64,000 nucleotides of DNA from Parascedosporium putredinis (taxonomy: Eukaryota > Ascomycota > Sordariomycetes > Microascales > Microascaceae), in NCBI GenBank assembly GCA_949357655.1, contig CASHTG010000010.1, forward strand, positions 930,001 to 994,000, read 5' to 3'. The position numbers and the translations under genes were made by a program. Below, piece by piece: positions 35,673-46,963 of this stretch (the stretch's first letter is position 1; each line of letters starts with the position of its first letter). Below the pieces are notes generated by a model that was given only the letters and a program-made list of their open reading frames with translations, was not told the origin of the DNA and ran no database searches.

Positions 35673-36641
35673 ATGCTCGGTTCGACTCTCCTAACGGCCG
35701 TCATGGCCGCCGCGACGGCATCCGCACACATTCTCATCTCATATCCCGGATCGCGAGGAAACAATCTCATCACCAACGAGACCTTCCCATACGGCATGCA
35801 ATGGGAGTATCCATGTAAGCGCACCACCACCAATCTCACCTTAACCTACCCTCCTTACCCTCTCCCTCTATTTCCGACATGCTTTCATTTCGACATACCA
35901 TCACTGTACCATGAGAAAGTTAGACTAACGCAATATGTGTTTCCCTAAACCTAGGCGGTGGTATCCAGACGACCAAGAACCGCACCTACTGGCCGACGAC
36001 GGGAGGCGCTATCGCCTTCCAGCCCGGTTGGTTCCAGGGCCATCTGACGGCTTTCATCTACGTCAACATCGGCTGGGGCACCGACGGCCCTTTCGACGGT
36101 CCCAAGAACATGTCTAGCCCCATGGTGCCCCCATTCCAGCTTCTCGGCCCCACCAACAACCCCTACCCGGGCACGATATGCCTGCCCCAGGTGCCCCTCC
36201 CCAAGGATTCTCAACCCCAAGCTGGCGATTTGGCCACGATCCAGGTTGTCGAGCTTGCCGGCCACGGTGCTGCTCTGTACTCGGTAAGTTTCTTCCCATT
36301 GTCATTATCATCTTGCCCGTCCATCCATCTGTCACCATGTAATTGCTAACAATGTCGTGTTTTCTCTCCCTATAGTGCGTCGATATCATCTTTGCCGAGC
36401 CCGGAGACGCGCGCATCGCCGAGGTCAACGAGTCCAACTGCTACAACAGCCAGGAGCTCGGTTTCGCCGACGTTTACACCATCACCACGAGCGAGCCCGC
36501 CCGGGACGACGCGCTGGCGCAGACCTCGGGCGCCGAGGAGACGGTGACCTTTGGTACTGGGGGAGGCATAAGAAGCAGTCCTCGTGGAAGTGGATGGGCT
36601 TCGGGCCCGCGATCCTCGGCGGCTTGGTCATGTTCCTGTAA
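35673..36641 (+). CDS. BIM1-like (X325) copper-site protein, GPI-anchored (245 aa, one frameshift)
   Basis: Three exons (35673-35814, 35955-36283, 36376-36641). Residues 1-18 are a signal peptide (MLGSTLLTAVMAAATASA), so the mature protein would begin with His, as in LPMO-like copper proteins. The mature start HILISYPGSRGNN, WEYPCGGIQTTKNRTYWP, FIYVNIGWGTDGPF, GTICLPQVPLP and GHGAALYSCVDIIF match the BIM1-like/X325 family of fungal cell-surface proteins, several of which bind copper through an N-terminal His and help copper uptake. After a one-base loss in a G run near 36550 the end reads HKKQSSWKWMGFGPAILGG, a typical GPI-anchor tail. Adding that base gives exactly 246 codons. Cysteines sit in pairs consistent with two disulfides. 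Confidence 0.85.
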
Positions 36642-38076
36642 GCGCGGAGCGCGAGAGCTGTGGTTGGATGGACGACACGGCTTTTGAGGGAGACAAAGTC
36701 GGTGTGAGGGAGGGTTGGTGAGAATGTACGAGCCTTCTTCTGGTTATTTTTGGATACCTTTTTTGTTTTCTTCTTTTCTATTCCCCTTCTTTCTTTTCCG
36801 CCTTCCACATCATCCCGATGTCCCGCCCTGCGGTGTACTACAGGATGACAGTAGAAGGTCGGCCTCTTTTTGTCTTTTCTTTCTCCTTGCATAGACATGG
36901 GCGTTTAGGAGGGCCATATCTCTCTCCCTTTTCTTTTGAAGGTCTTTGGTATTGGAGGATCCGGGATCGGCCATGATCGATCATTGCCAACATGATGTGT
37001 TGGCCTATTTCCTCTCTAATGAGAGTCAATGAAAAAAACAATGAGTTAAAGAACATACAACAGCCCCCTTGCACTCTTGACAACCTTGATGTAATAACCC
37101 CAAACTATTCACAAGCCTCGAGGCAAAACCTACGGGGCACGAACAAATGCGGGTTCTGCGATCAATGATGCAGGTCTGGAAGGCCAAGGCATGTGCACCC
37201 AATAGTCGAGGCCATGCTGCCCACAGCTACTCCGGGATTTTCCAAAAATGAGCAGTTGATGGCTTATCGGAGGCGGTAACCATTTGCTCCTACGGACCTC
37301 CACACTAGTGTTGGGCCGTCCCCAGGCTAGTAGTGTTCTGTCAGTCTATCGAGAATGACAATGGGAAAGAAAAGGGACACCCCAGAATGGGTCCGTCTCA
37401 TTGCTTTACACGTCGTTTGCCCCTTCCGCGTTTCCACCTTAAGCTCCCGAAATTGCGGGGCTGTTTGTGGAGAAGGGAAGGTGCACTTCATCGAGGCACC
37501 CACTGAATGACGAGCTGAATTGGACCTTCTACCAAGTTCCATCAGGAACCAGTGGCCACGATTACCAAGCAGGCCCCTCGTGCGTCTCTTGCGTGCACTA
37601 CGTGCTAGGTGCTGCCTGCTCTAGTTAGCAAGTTGATTTCAATCTGAATTAATGTACTGAGTTTTGCGAGGAGCCAGTCGGTTCGAATTGTTGCGATTTG
37701 GAGCTATTGAAGTCAGTGACGTCTGGTCGTTTGTTTGCAGCTTGAAGCTCGGATCGTCCCCCCAATCTTCCTCCGGACATTAGACTATTAGAACTGAAGA
37801 AGCCGAGCAACCCCACCACACCTAAGACACCCATCAATGATAGCACTTGCCACGCCACCTTGAGCTTCCAACCTTCCCCACCACACAACGCAAGCAACCG
37901 AAGCTCACCCTTACCAAGGAACTGGGTGCTTCTTCCTCACAATCGACCTATTCTCACCCTCGTGGTTTGCTTCCATCTCTCCTATCGCGTTCCATTCAGG
38001 AATTGTTACACGCATCCAAGGGTTTCTCCGACCCCCTCCACCCCTTCTCCCCCTTTTCCCGACCTAACCCCGCCAA
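36642..38076. other. Intergenic region between the BIM1-like and DOA1 genes
   Basis: This holds the 3' region of the BIM1-like gene (T-rich, 36740-36800) and the DOA1 promoter, CT-rich just before 38077. No gene seen. Confidence 0.45.
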
Positions 38077-40614
38077 ATGGCCTCCCCGCTTTCCAGCTCT
38101 CGGCCCAGCTCATCGGCCACGACGCCGACGTACGAGCTGTCGTCTTCCCTAACCCAGACGCCGTCCTGTCAGCATCCCGCGATTGTTCCGTACGTCTGTG
38201 GCAGCGCAAGGGCGACCCTTCCTCCGCGAACCCCTTCGAGGCCCACGTCGCGAACCAAGGCTCCGACTATGTCAACTCCATCACCTACCTTCCCCGACCC
38301 CCGAGTATCCCGAGGGCCTCGTTGTGTCCGGCGGCCGCGATACCATTATCGACGTGAGGAAGCCTACCTCCTTACCGGGCGACAATGCCGAGCGCTTGCT
38401 CATTGGCCACTCTCACAACGTGTGCACGCTCGACGTGTCGCCCAAGGGCACCTACATTGTCTCGGGCGGCTGGGATAGCCAGGCCCGCGTGTGGAGCGTC
38501 GCCAAGTGGGACACCGAGTTCGTCCTGACGGGCCACGAGCTCAGCGTGTGGGCCGTGCTCTTCCTCGACGAGCACACCGTCGTCACCGGTTGCGCCGACA
38601 AGAATATCCGCATCTACGACCTCCGCAAGGCCGTCGCCGGAGACGTCCAGCCTCGGTCCACCATCTACACCGACGACATCATCCGCGCCGTCGGGCGCGT
38701 GCCCGCCGGCCATGCCACGGGTGGTGACATCGTTAGCGCTAGCAACGACGGCGTGCTGCGCTTCTGGAAACTCAACGGCCAGATGGTGGGGAGCTCCGGG
38801 GCCACGACTCCTTCGTCTACGGCCTCGCGGTGCTGCCCTCGGGCGAGATTGTTAGCTGCGCTGAGGACCGGACGGTGCGCGTATGGAAGGATCTCGAGTG
38901 CGTCCAAACCATTACCCACCCGGCCATTTCGGTCTGGTGCGTTGCCGCGTGTCCGGATACGGGCGATATTGTGTCGGGCGCGAGCGACGGTCTAGCTCGC
39001 GTGTTCACCAGGAATCCGGACAAGGTGGCGGGACCGGACGTCCTGGCCGCGTTTGAGGAGTCGGTCAAGGCTTCGGCTATTCCCCAGCAGCAGGTCGGAA
39101 GCATCAACAAGGAGAAGCTGCCCGGTACCGAGTTTTTGACGACTCGATCCGGTACCAAGGAAGGTCAAGTGCAGATGATTAAGGAGGACAATGGCTCCGT
39201 GAGCGCCTACACGTGGTCTATGGGTACATGACATCCCGCCCCCCGGACCATCTTCCCTTTATTTTACTAGAGTATCCGCTAACCAAGGCGTAAAACTGCA
39301 GCCGCGCAACAATGGGTGAATGTAGGAACCGTGGTCGACTCCGCCGGCAGCTCCGGTCGCAAGGTGGAGTACGAGGGCAAGTCGTACGATTTCGTCTTCG
39401 ACGTGGATATCGAGGACGGAAAGCCGCCTCTGAAGCTCCCCTTCAACCTCTCGGAGAACCCGTACGACCGCGCACGCAAGTTCCTCGAGGACAACGAGCT
39501 CCCCATCTCGTACCTCGACAACGTCGTGCAGTTTATCGAGCAGAATACCAAGGGCGCCACCCTGGGAGAGTCGAACGACGGCGGACCGGACCCCTATGGA
39601 TCAGATGCGAGGTATAAGCCGAGCGATGAAGCGGCGAGGGTTCCCAAGGTGCTGCCTCAAGGAGAGTACTTGAGCATAACGGCCGCCAAGCATGAGGGTG
39701 AGTTTTGCCTTGTTTCCTTTTGTTTTTTTTTCAGCTATTTTTCTATTTCGCGCTTGTCCATTTCTTCCATCGAGATTGGAAGTCTTTTCTAATTACTCTC
39801 ATCTTCTCTTCTAGCCATTGTCAACAAGATTATCAACGTAAATGCGAGCATGATTTCCGCCGGTCGCAAAGATGCGGCCTTGAACCCTGCAGATCAGACA
39901 AAGCTCAAGGAGCTACGGTACACTCTGCAGGCGAGCAAACCTATTGATGACGCCGGCCTCGAGCTCATCATGCGCATTGTGACGAAGTGGGCGTATAGCG
40001 ATCGTTTGCCTGGCCTCGATCTCCTGCGCTGCGCGACGCCCTCGGCAGCCGTCGCTGCATTCCGCGACCTCCAGGGCCGCTCCGCCATCCAGCTCGGCAT
40101 AGACGCGGCGCTCGGCACGGACTTGGACACGGATGAGGCACCGGCGACGCCCAACGAAAACTGCATCATGATGATCCTTCGCGCCGTGGCCAACGTCTTT
40201 GCCACGCCCAAGGGACGAGAGGTGGCAGCGTCGGACGCCAGCCGCGTGCTTGGCCTGCTCGAGCGGGTGGTGGGCCTCAACGGACCCGGCGTCGGGCGAC
40301 ACAATAGAAACGTGCTGCTTGCGGCGACGACTGTCGTCCTTAACTACGCTGTGCTAGCTAGGAAGAGCGTAGGTGCGAGTTTCGCCAAGGCGGATAGCAA
40401 GAAGACCTTTACGCGGGTGGTGGAGCGTATCATCTCGGAGCAGACGGACGGCGAGGTGGTGTATAGGGCCCTCGTGGCTCTGGGCACGTGGCTGTATGGA
40501 AACAGCTCGGGCGCGGAAAGCATCGACAAGGATGTCGTGCGGCGAGCGATTGAGAGGATCAAGGAGGATAGGATCACGGGGGTTGGCAAGGAAGTACTGA
40601 GCCTCCTAGGGTGA
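38077..40614 (+). CDS. DOA1: DOA1/PLAA: ubiquitin-binding WD40-PFU-PUL protein (781 aa, frameshifted)
   Basis: Three exons (38077-39223, 39302-39697, 39815-40614). After one missing C near 38086 the protein begins MASPAFQLSAQLIGHDADVR and runs through WD40 repeats (SASRDCSVRLWQ, GHSHNVCTLDVSPKGTYIVS, GCADKNIRIYDL, SASNDGVLRFWKL, CAEDRTVRVWKDLECVQ). The PFU domain follows (from about residue 384: WVNVGTVVDSAG, YDFVFDVDIEDGKPPLKLPF, YLDNVVQFIEQNT). The PUL domain lies in exon 3 up to KEVLSLLG. Doa1/Ufd3 binds ubiquitin through PFU and Cdc48 through PUL and keeps free ubiquitin levels and endosomal sorting in balance. Three one-base losses (about 38086, 38302, 38790) once restored give 782 codons. 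Length is close to the family norm of about 720-800. Confidence 0.95.
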
Positions 40615-41278
40615 TTACATCAATGTTGAGGAGCCTAGTTGTACGCAAGGGCAGATCGGCGCTCGATGCTCTGGATGAAGGCAGATAACTGGCATGAGAT
40701 GACCTTTTTTCCCTTTTTGTTTTCCTTATTTTTCTACAACGAACAGATGCATTTGATTTAGAGCATTAGATAGTTAATGAGAGGTGCGGGCAAAAGGAAG
40801 TGGGCAGAGAACGTAAAGAAAAAAGTTTGCCTCGTTTGCGCTTGTATGAACGACGTAAAAAGAAGATCTATATTTCCTTTTATTCTTGTCGTGTGTCCCT
40901 CCTCTTGACATCAGAGACTTCAATATCGAAATAGAACATTTGAAAGTAAAAGCGCACTTCTCTCTAACACAGATCTTGTGTCGTGGGGCTTGGTGATGCT
41001 GTGTGGACACAATTTGGCTAGTTCTCCGGTTTTTTTCTCCCGAACTAATTAAAAACCTAAATCCAACCACACGTCTTGGATAGATGTGCCCAAAAACCAC
41101 CAGCATCCCAAGCCAAGACAAAAAAACCTTGCTTGAAAATTCTCCGTGGCTAGAGGAGAACCGACAACTCAAGCAACTCGGAAGGAAGAATCCAACTGAT
41201 CTAAGGAGGAAAAAGAAAAGAAATATCTCAGCGACCTTCGCCAAAGGAAGAAAGAAAAGAAGAAGACAATTAAGCAGA
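40615..41278. other. Intergenic region
   Basis: Spacer between two genes in the same direction. An AT-rich 3' zone (40700-41070) is followed by an A/G-rich leader directly before the SRR1 gene. No gene seen. Confidence 0.45.
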
Positions 41279-42406
41279 ATGGCAGAGTCTACACCAAAAC
41301 CGGAAGCGCTAGAGACGGAATGGAAAACCATGCGCCCGAGGCGGCGGCGGACGAAACAGGCGCGCGCCAAGCATGACGGCCCCGGAGGGAGCAAAGCAGA
41401 GGGCGAGATCGCCGCAGCCGCCGGCGGGGAAGTAGAGGACGACGCGAGGACGATGGAAGAGAGGCTTGCTGACCTGGAGAGGGATTTTCGGCGGTATGCG
41501 GATATGTGGGAGGGGTCTCCGTGGAGGCGGGAGTTGGTGGCTATTGCGGGAAGAGTGAGGATGGATCTTTCCTCGCGCCGGTTGTCGCTGGCGGTGGATG
41601 CGCCGGAGAGTGAGGAGGAGGGAGGGAAGGGCAACGGAGCTGACGATACGAGCAAAGGGAAGAGGAGGGAGAGGGGAAGGTGGCGGAGAAGAAGGAGGAA
41701 CCTAGTTATCCGCTAACGCAGGTCGTGTGCCTGGGGCTAGGGAGCTTCGAAGGCCTAGCTGGAGGCGGTGGGTGGGAAGGAAAGAGGAGGGCGTGGATGC
41801 AACTGTTTGCGTTTGAGACGCTGGCGAGGGGCGTCGCGGGCGAACTTACCCCCGCGCCTAGCGAGAAACAAGAGGGAAAACAGGCGCAAGGAGAGGAAAC
41901 GCCAGTGGAGCGTCCCGACCCCTCTGGTGTTCGAACTATTCTCCAGGACCCCGTGTTCACGAGCGCGGATCGGCGGTTCCTAGCGGGGAGGGGCCATGAC
42001 GTCGTGGATGATCCGGGAGCGTTCGAGGCGCTGAAGCAGGTGGCTGGCGAGGAGGGGGCCGAGAACGACACAGAAGCGCGCGGGGAGGGATCATCTACGC
42101 TGTTGTTTGGGGTTCATCTTTACTTGCCGGTGTATAAGAGGGCGCTGGAGGGGCCGTTGCCCGCTGTGTTTGTGGGGACGGGGTGGGATACTTGGGACGA
42201 GTGAGTGTCTTTCTTTTTTTTTTTAATCATCGCAAGAGCAGCCGCTAACGAAAAGCCTTTCATTTTGTAGCATCAATCGAGGCGAGGAACTCCCGGCCCT
42301 CAAGGAAATGCACGAGACGTACGAGAGGGAAGATTTTCCCGAGGAGGAGGTCCTGTCTACTTTTTCGTCGACGTGCATCTACTGGCGCAAAACCAACAAA
42401 GTCTAA
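41279..42406 (+). CDS. SRR1-domain protein (352 aa, one frameshift)
   Basis: The ATG at 41279 starts MAESTPKPEALETEWKTMRP, followed by a basic RPRRRRTKQARAK stretch and an acidic, charged linker. Near 41665 one base is missing in a G run. After it the SRR1-like domain appears: PLTQVVCLGLGSFEGLAG, VRTILQDPVFTSADRRFL, DVVDDPGAFEAL, STLLFGVHLYLPVYKRAL and AVFVGTGW. A 70-bp phase-2 intron (42201-42270) leads to the last exon, INRGEELPALKEM to YWRKTNKV. SRR1-domain proteins are conserved from plants to fungi and were named for a circadian/light-signalling gene in Arabidopsis. In yeast the relative is Ber1, linked to microtubules and proteasome function. Restoring one base gives 353 codons. Confidence 0.85.
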
Positions 42407-42753
42407 GAGAACGAAACAAGAAAACAGAGGGGCATACAAAAAGGGGTGGGAAACGGGCAAAGGGAATTTGGGGGTATGAAAGAGGATCAAGGGCGCCTTT
42501 TGGTTTATCGGCGAGGGGCATGCGACTGGGTTGTGAACAGGGAACAAGTAGAATACACTTGGTGATGGCAAAGCACAAGTAAAAAAGCATAAAAGTAGTC
42601 GCTATATATTACCCTTCCTTTTCCCCCATTCCTGAATTGGTTATCCTTAGGGTACACAGAGAACTTGACTCGCTTGCCGCCTTCCACTCCCAACACCTAT
42701 TCGATATTCCCCGCGTCTCTCCACATCGCCCCTTGCTTTGTCTTCCCCACCTT
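42407..42753. other. Convergent 3' spacer
   Basis: About 350 bp between the ends of the SRR1-domain and Spt8 genes, which face each other. AT-rich motifs near 42570-42620 could serve both as polyadenylation regions. Confidence 0.5.
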
Positions 42754-45196
42754 TTACGACTCCGACGGCACGCTAATCTCGTACCCAATCAAGACCTCGG
42801 TCGACGTGCCCTCCCATCCCCTCGTCCCCGCCGCGCTCAACATGAACCGACACGTGGGGTCCACCCACAGCGCCGAGATGACGCCCGCCCTCGGCGGACC
42901 CGGCACGATAAGGAACGGCACGGCCGACTGCTTGCCCGGAGCCCCCGATCCCGTGTGATCGAGGTCGTAGAGCCGCAGGATGTCGTGCGACGCGCAGATG
43001 AGGTGCCGCCCGTTGGGCATCGCGCGCACCGCGCTGACGGCGCCGCTGCCCGCGGGAAACTTGAGCGACCGCTCGGGCGCCCACCCGTGCCGCGCCTTGT
43101 GGATGTCAAACTCTTCCACCACGCCGTTACGCCGTCCCGCGTAGATGCGGTTGCCGTCGGGCGACCAGCACGCGCCCATGCACCAGGGGGTACCCGCGCT
43201 GGGGCGAGATGCGCGCTACCGGATCGGGCGTCCGCCGGTCCCACACCCGTATCGTGCCGTCCATGCTGGCGGAGAAGAAGGTCGTGTCGGAGACCTGGCC
43301 GGGCTCGGCAGCCGAGGGTGGAGGGTCGTTGGCGAAGACGAGGTTGGAGGGGCCCGGCGCTTCGGAAAGGGGGGCCGGGTCCTCGCCGTCTCCTGCGGGT
43401 TCGCTGGCGACGAGGGTGGCGGAGGTGGCGGAGGAATCTTGCAACGTCGCGTCTAACGACGTCGCCGTGTCTGTCGGCCGGGGCGAGCCGCTGGTGGGGA
43501 GGGATGTGGATGTGTCTTGTGTGCCCAGGGTCAACGTCGTGTCTTGCGTTCCGCCAAAGGGGGCAGCGGTAGAAGCGCTCTCCAGCTCGGTTCCGCTTAG
43601 GCGATCTGTCGCCGTTATCGCTCCCGCCGTGTCTTGGCTTGGAGGGTCGACAGTGATGTCCAAGCTGCTGTCGATCCCCGTCATGGTCACGTCCGCTGAG
43701 CCGTCCGCGTTGCCGGCATTCATGGAGTCGCCCTCCAGGGACATGCCAATGGCGTGTGAGAACTCGTCGTCGTCATCGTCGCCCCCGCCCCCGCCGAAAC
43801 CTCCACCCATAGTCTCGCCAAAGAGCGATCCAGCATCGCTACCGCCGAATAGCGACTCATGGGCGGGTGATGCCGCATCGCCAATGGCATCCCCGGCGTC
43901 GCCGTTGGCGTTGCCCAAACCCATGCCTATATCCGTCCCTGAGACGCCGCTCGTGCCGCCACCCGCGGAAAACATGCCGCCGTTGGATAGGCCGCGGCGC
44001 TCGTCGGTCGAAAAGGTGTCGCTAGGCAGGGGCTCGTGGGCGGCGGTGGCCGAGAAAGGCTCACCCCGCGCGGGCCGCCGTTCCAGAGCGGAGATCTGGC
44101 CACCGCTGCCGGTGAAAGAGCGGCTCACGGTGCCTTGGTTCAGGTCCCAGTCGAGGATCTGCTTGTCCCAGCTTCCGCTCAGAACCGTTGTCTCGTCGGG
44201 GGACAACGCTAGAACGCTGACGGCATTGGTGTGTTGCTTGAGGTAGTGGATGCGCTTGCCCTCGTCGTGGCGCACGCTCTGGAGGTTGATGCAGCCGGAC
44301 TCGAGACCGGACAGCAACCACAGAGCCTGCGCCTGGATGGCTAGGGAGTAGACGGGCGATGTGACGTGCTCCTCGGGCCCGCCCTTGGCTGAGAGTTGAG
44401 GCGGCTCCTCGTTCTCCCAGTACGATACCAGCGCGCCAGCCTTGACGACGCTGTCGACGAACGGGTGCCTCTGGGCAACGGTAAGGAGTTGTTTGCCGTT
44501 GATAGTCTCGAAGCCGCTGTACTTGCGGATATAGCCGTCCGAGCCCCCGTCACCCAGTACCTCAGGTCGGGCGTTATAGCCATAGCATTGATACTCGTGG
44601 CCTGTGGCGCCGCCATGGTGGGGATGATGTCGTAGACTTTGGCTGAATAAACCTCGGCGGGGACATCAGGTTTCCACCGCGCAGGTCCGGGGTCCCCGAT
44701 TTGGAACGCGAGGTCGTGCCATCACCGCCATCCGCGCCGTCGGTCCCCGCCACACCTCGATCAGCAATCTTTTCGTCCACGTCCTCGACTTTGATCTCGG
44801 GCCCGCCCGTCGCGTCCCCACCGTCGCCGTCGGCATCAGCGTCTGCGGCATCGCCAACACCTTGCGTCCCGGTCTGGTCCGCATTGTCCTCGTCTTCGTC
44901 AGCGTCCTCGTCGTCGTCCTCGCCATCGTTGTCGTTCTCGTTGTCGTTGTCGTTGTCGTCATTGTCGTCGTCGTCTACGTCGCCGTCTCCCTCCGGGTCA
45001 TTATCCTGATCGGGGTCGGCATCGCCGTCGTCCACGTCCTCCATGACTTCATCTTGGTCATTGTCGGAGCTGGCATTGGAATCTTTTGGACGGGGGCAAA
45101 TGCGTTAGCGCCAAATATATAGAAGGGGTCGGTGAATTAAGCAAACGCCGGTGAAGAGGATCCGGGAGTGCGCGTACCTCTATCATCATCGTCCAT
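42754..45196 (-). CDS. spt8: Spt8, WD40 subunit of SAGA (783 aa, frameshifted)
   Basis: The 19-bp first exon (45196-45178, MDDDDR) joins at a 95-bp intron (45083-45177) containing a GCTAAC branch site to a long second exon. The N-terminus is extremely acidic (Asp/Glu/Asn-rich, about 100 residues). WD40 repeats follow: DIIPTMAAPQATSINAMAIT, GYIRKYSGFETINGKQLL, QRHPFVDSVVKAG, YWENEEPPQ, LWLLSGLESGCINLQSVRH, LSGSWDKQILDWDLNQGTV and GSGGQISALERRP. These match fungal Spt8, which helps SAGA deliver TBP to promoters. An insert of more than 200 residues, Gly/Ser/Asp/Thr-rich, then precedes the last repeats (ASMDGTIRVWDRRTPDPVAR, GACWSPDGNRIYAGRRNG). Four one-base losses (near 44690, 44555, and two near 43190) once restored give 784 codons. 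Confidence 0.93.
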
Positions 45197-45558
45197 TTTT
45201 GTTCATATTTATACGTTTCGGAGCGATTGGTAAAGGGTATTTGACGAAGAGGGTGGGGTGGGATGGCGCGCACGCGCCTGGCCTGGGATGACAGAGGGCG
45301 ACTAAGCTTCAATGGTAACACAAAGAGGTGCGCGGCGCTCCGAGGCGGGCGGTTTATATATTATACACACAAAAGAGACTGGAGAATAAGATTACAGAAT
45401 TTAGTCGAATCAGTCAGCCGATCCCAATAGGCAGCTTGAGAATGCTAAATCATGAAGCAATTGACGCAGGAAGAATGATTTCCAAGTGCGACTTCGTCCT
45501 TCAGAGGGGAGCAGCTCCCTTGTCGTTGCGATGGCTGGGGATGGATCACCAAGCTTCA

Positions 45559-45566
45559 TCACGTGA
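45559..45566. promoter_or_regulatory. TCACGTGA palindrome (bHLH/Cbf1-type site)
   Basis: Perfect 8-bp palindrome 363 bp upstream of the spt8 start and about 1.4 kb upstream of the STRAP start. Yeast Cbf1 and related bHLH factors bind this sequence. Confidence 0.45.
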
Positions 45567-45982
45567 TTCCAAGTTCCCTGCCCACCACGACCTCAGCGTT
45601 GACGAGAGCTTCTCTGCTCTTCCTCGCCGCATTTATGCTGTTTAGAGATTGAGCCAAGAGCAGGCATATTGTTAAGAATCCTGTTCTATGTCAATGTGCA
45701 GATTCACTACAATAACCCGCATTCCCGGGTGCGTCTTTCCCCTCTTGAGGCTCCATGGATGAGGCGGCGATGCAGCCCAAGATAGCTTCTCAGAGTCCCG
45801 CTATACGTATAATCACTTTTCATACGATTCAGCCAAGTGACGGAAAGTCAATTGACCCAATATCAAGCTCCATTCACGTATCTCTCGAGCTTCACCACCG
45901 TCTCCTCGTCCTGAGATGAAGCGAATCGTTGGAGCTTGAGGCTCTTGATCAATTGAATGAAGGGCTTGGGTTCCTGTAGAGT

Positions 45983-46000
45983 CACGTGTAGCTTCACGTG
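45983..46000. promoter_or_regulatory. Pair of CACGTG E-boxes
   Basis: CACGTG at 45983-45988 and again at 45995-46000, twelve bases apart centre to centre (about one helical turn). With the box at 45559 they make three such sites in the divergent promoter. Confidence 0.45.
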
Positions 46001-46963
46001 GTAAGCGCTTCCAAGAAGGTGGACGTGTGGGTGTGTGTGTGAGGGAGACGGAAGGAAGCGCAAGTCGCCCCTCCCCTCCAAGGTGCCAAAGTCCTAGGCA
46101 AAGAACCCAAGGCTAAGGCTGCTTAAGATCCGTCCCCCTTCTTCTAAGGTCCAAGCACAACGCCAGCTCGCAGCACACAACCACGTATCCATCCTCCCTT
46201 TTTTCTCCTCAGGCTCTGTTTACAACAGCTGCAGAGCAAGGAAATTAGGCTCCTGACCGATATTTCCTTGTCCCCCGTCCCAATTGCCTTTTCCTCGGTA
46301 CTTTTGCCTCGACCCCATCCCCATTGATCCCTCCCACCCCGCGCAGCCAACGTTGGAAGCAGAGCCCCACCATCATAGCAGTCGCACTTTCCTCACCTCC
46401 TGAGAACCTACCTCCCCCTGCCTGCTCCCTTTAATTCCACCCCAATCCCCCTTCACGCCCTCCACACCTTTCACACGACGACCAGAAATTTTCGACTCCG
46501 ACCGCCTTTCTTCATAGCCTTCTTTCACATTTTCTCTGATCCTGTGCACCGTCATTAAGCTTCACATTTGCAACTATTCCTGTGCTTACCTGTTTCTCTC
46601 TTTTTCTTTCCCCACGCTCGCTTGTGTGTTGGTTTCCCTTGCTCACGAACGTAAGTGTGTTTCTCTCTCCCGGCAGTTCTCTCGAGTCTTGGTCGAGCTC
46701 TTCAAACCTCAGGGCATGCCGCGCCGCGCCCTGTTGTTTCGTTGGCTCGTTATCTCCTTGAAGACCAGGGCATAGCCTAGATCAACTGCTATGAACTTGC
46801 CAGCCACTGCCTCTTGCCTATCCTCTTGGGCGCGAGGTTAACCGTCCTTGCTAGGTTACGACCATATTCCAAGAATTCACGACGCCTCTCCGCGCCCGCA
46901 CAACGATCTCAGCGAACCCGACCTTCTTTAGTTCAACCTTCGTCTTCCCAAACACAACCAACT

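Larger units (their letters stand above)
45197..46963. other. Divergent promoter region between Spt8 and the STRAP homologue
   Basis: Two genes diverge from this 1.8-kb spacer. It contains three CACGTG boxes and, from about 46370 to 46680, a strongly CT-rich tract typical of highly transcribed fungal genes. GTAAGT at 46650 shortly after that tract could be the donor of a leader intron of the STRAP gene. Confidence 0.5.

Noticed and set aside
37675..37695. GGTTCGAATT considered as a tRNA B box
   Set aside because: No A box or pairing arms at the right distance on this strand.
45197..45212. TATAAATA about 10 bp upstream of the spt8 ATG considered as its TATA box
   Set aside because: It is too close to the start codon to leave room for a leader.
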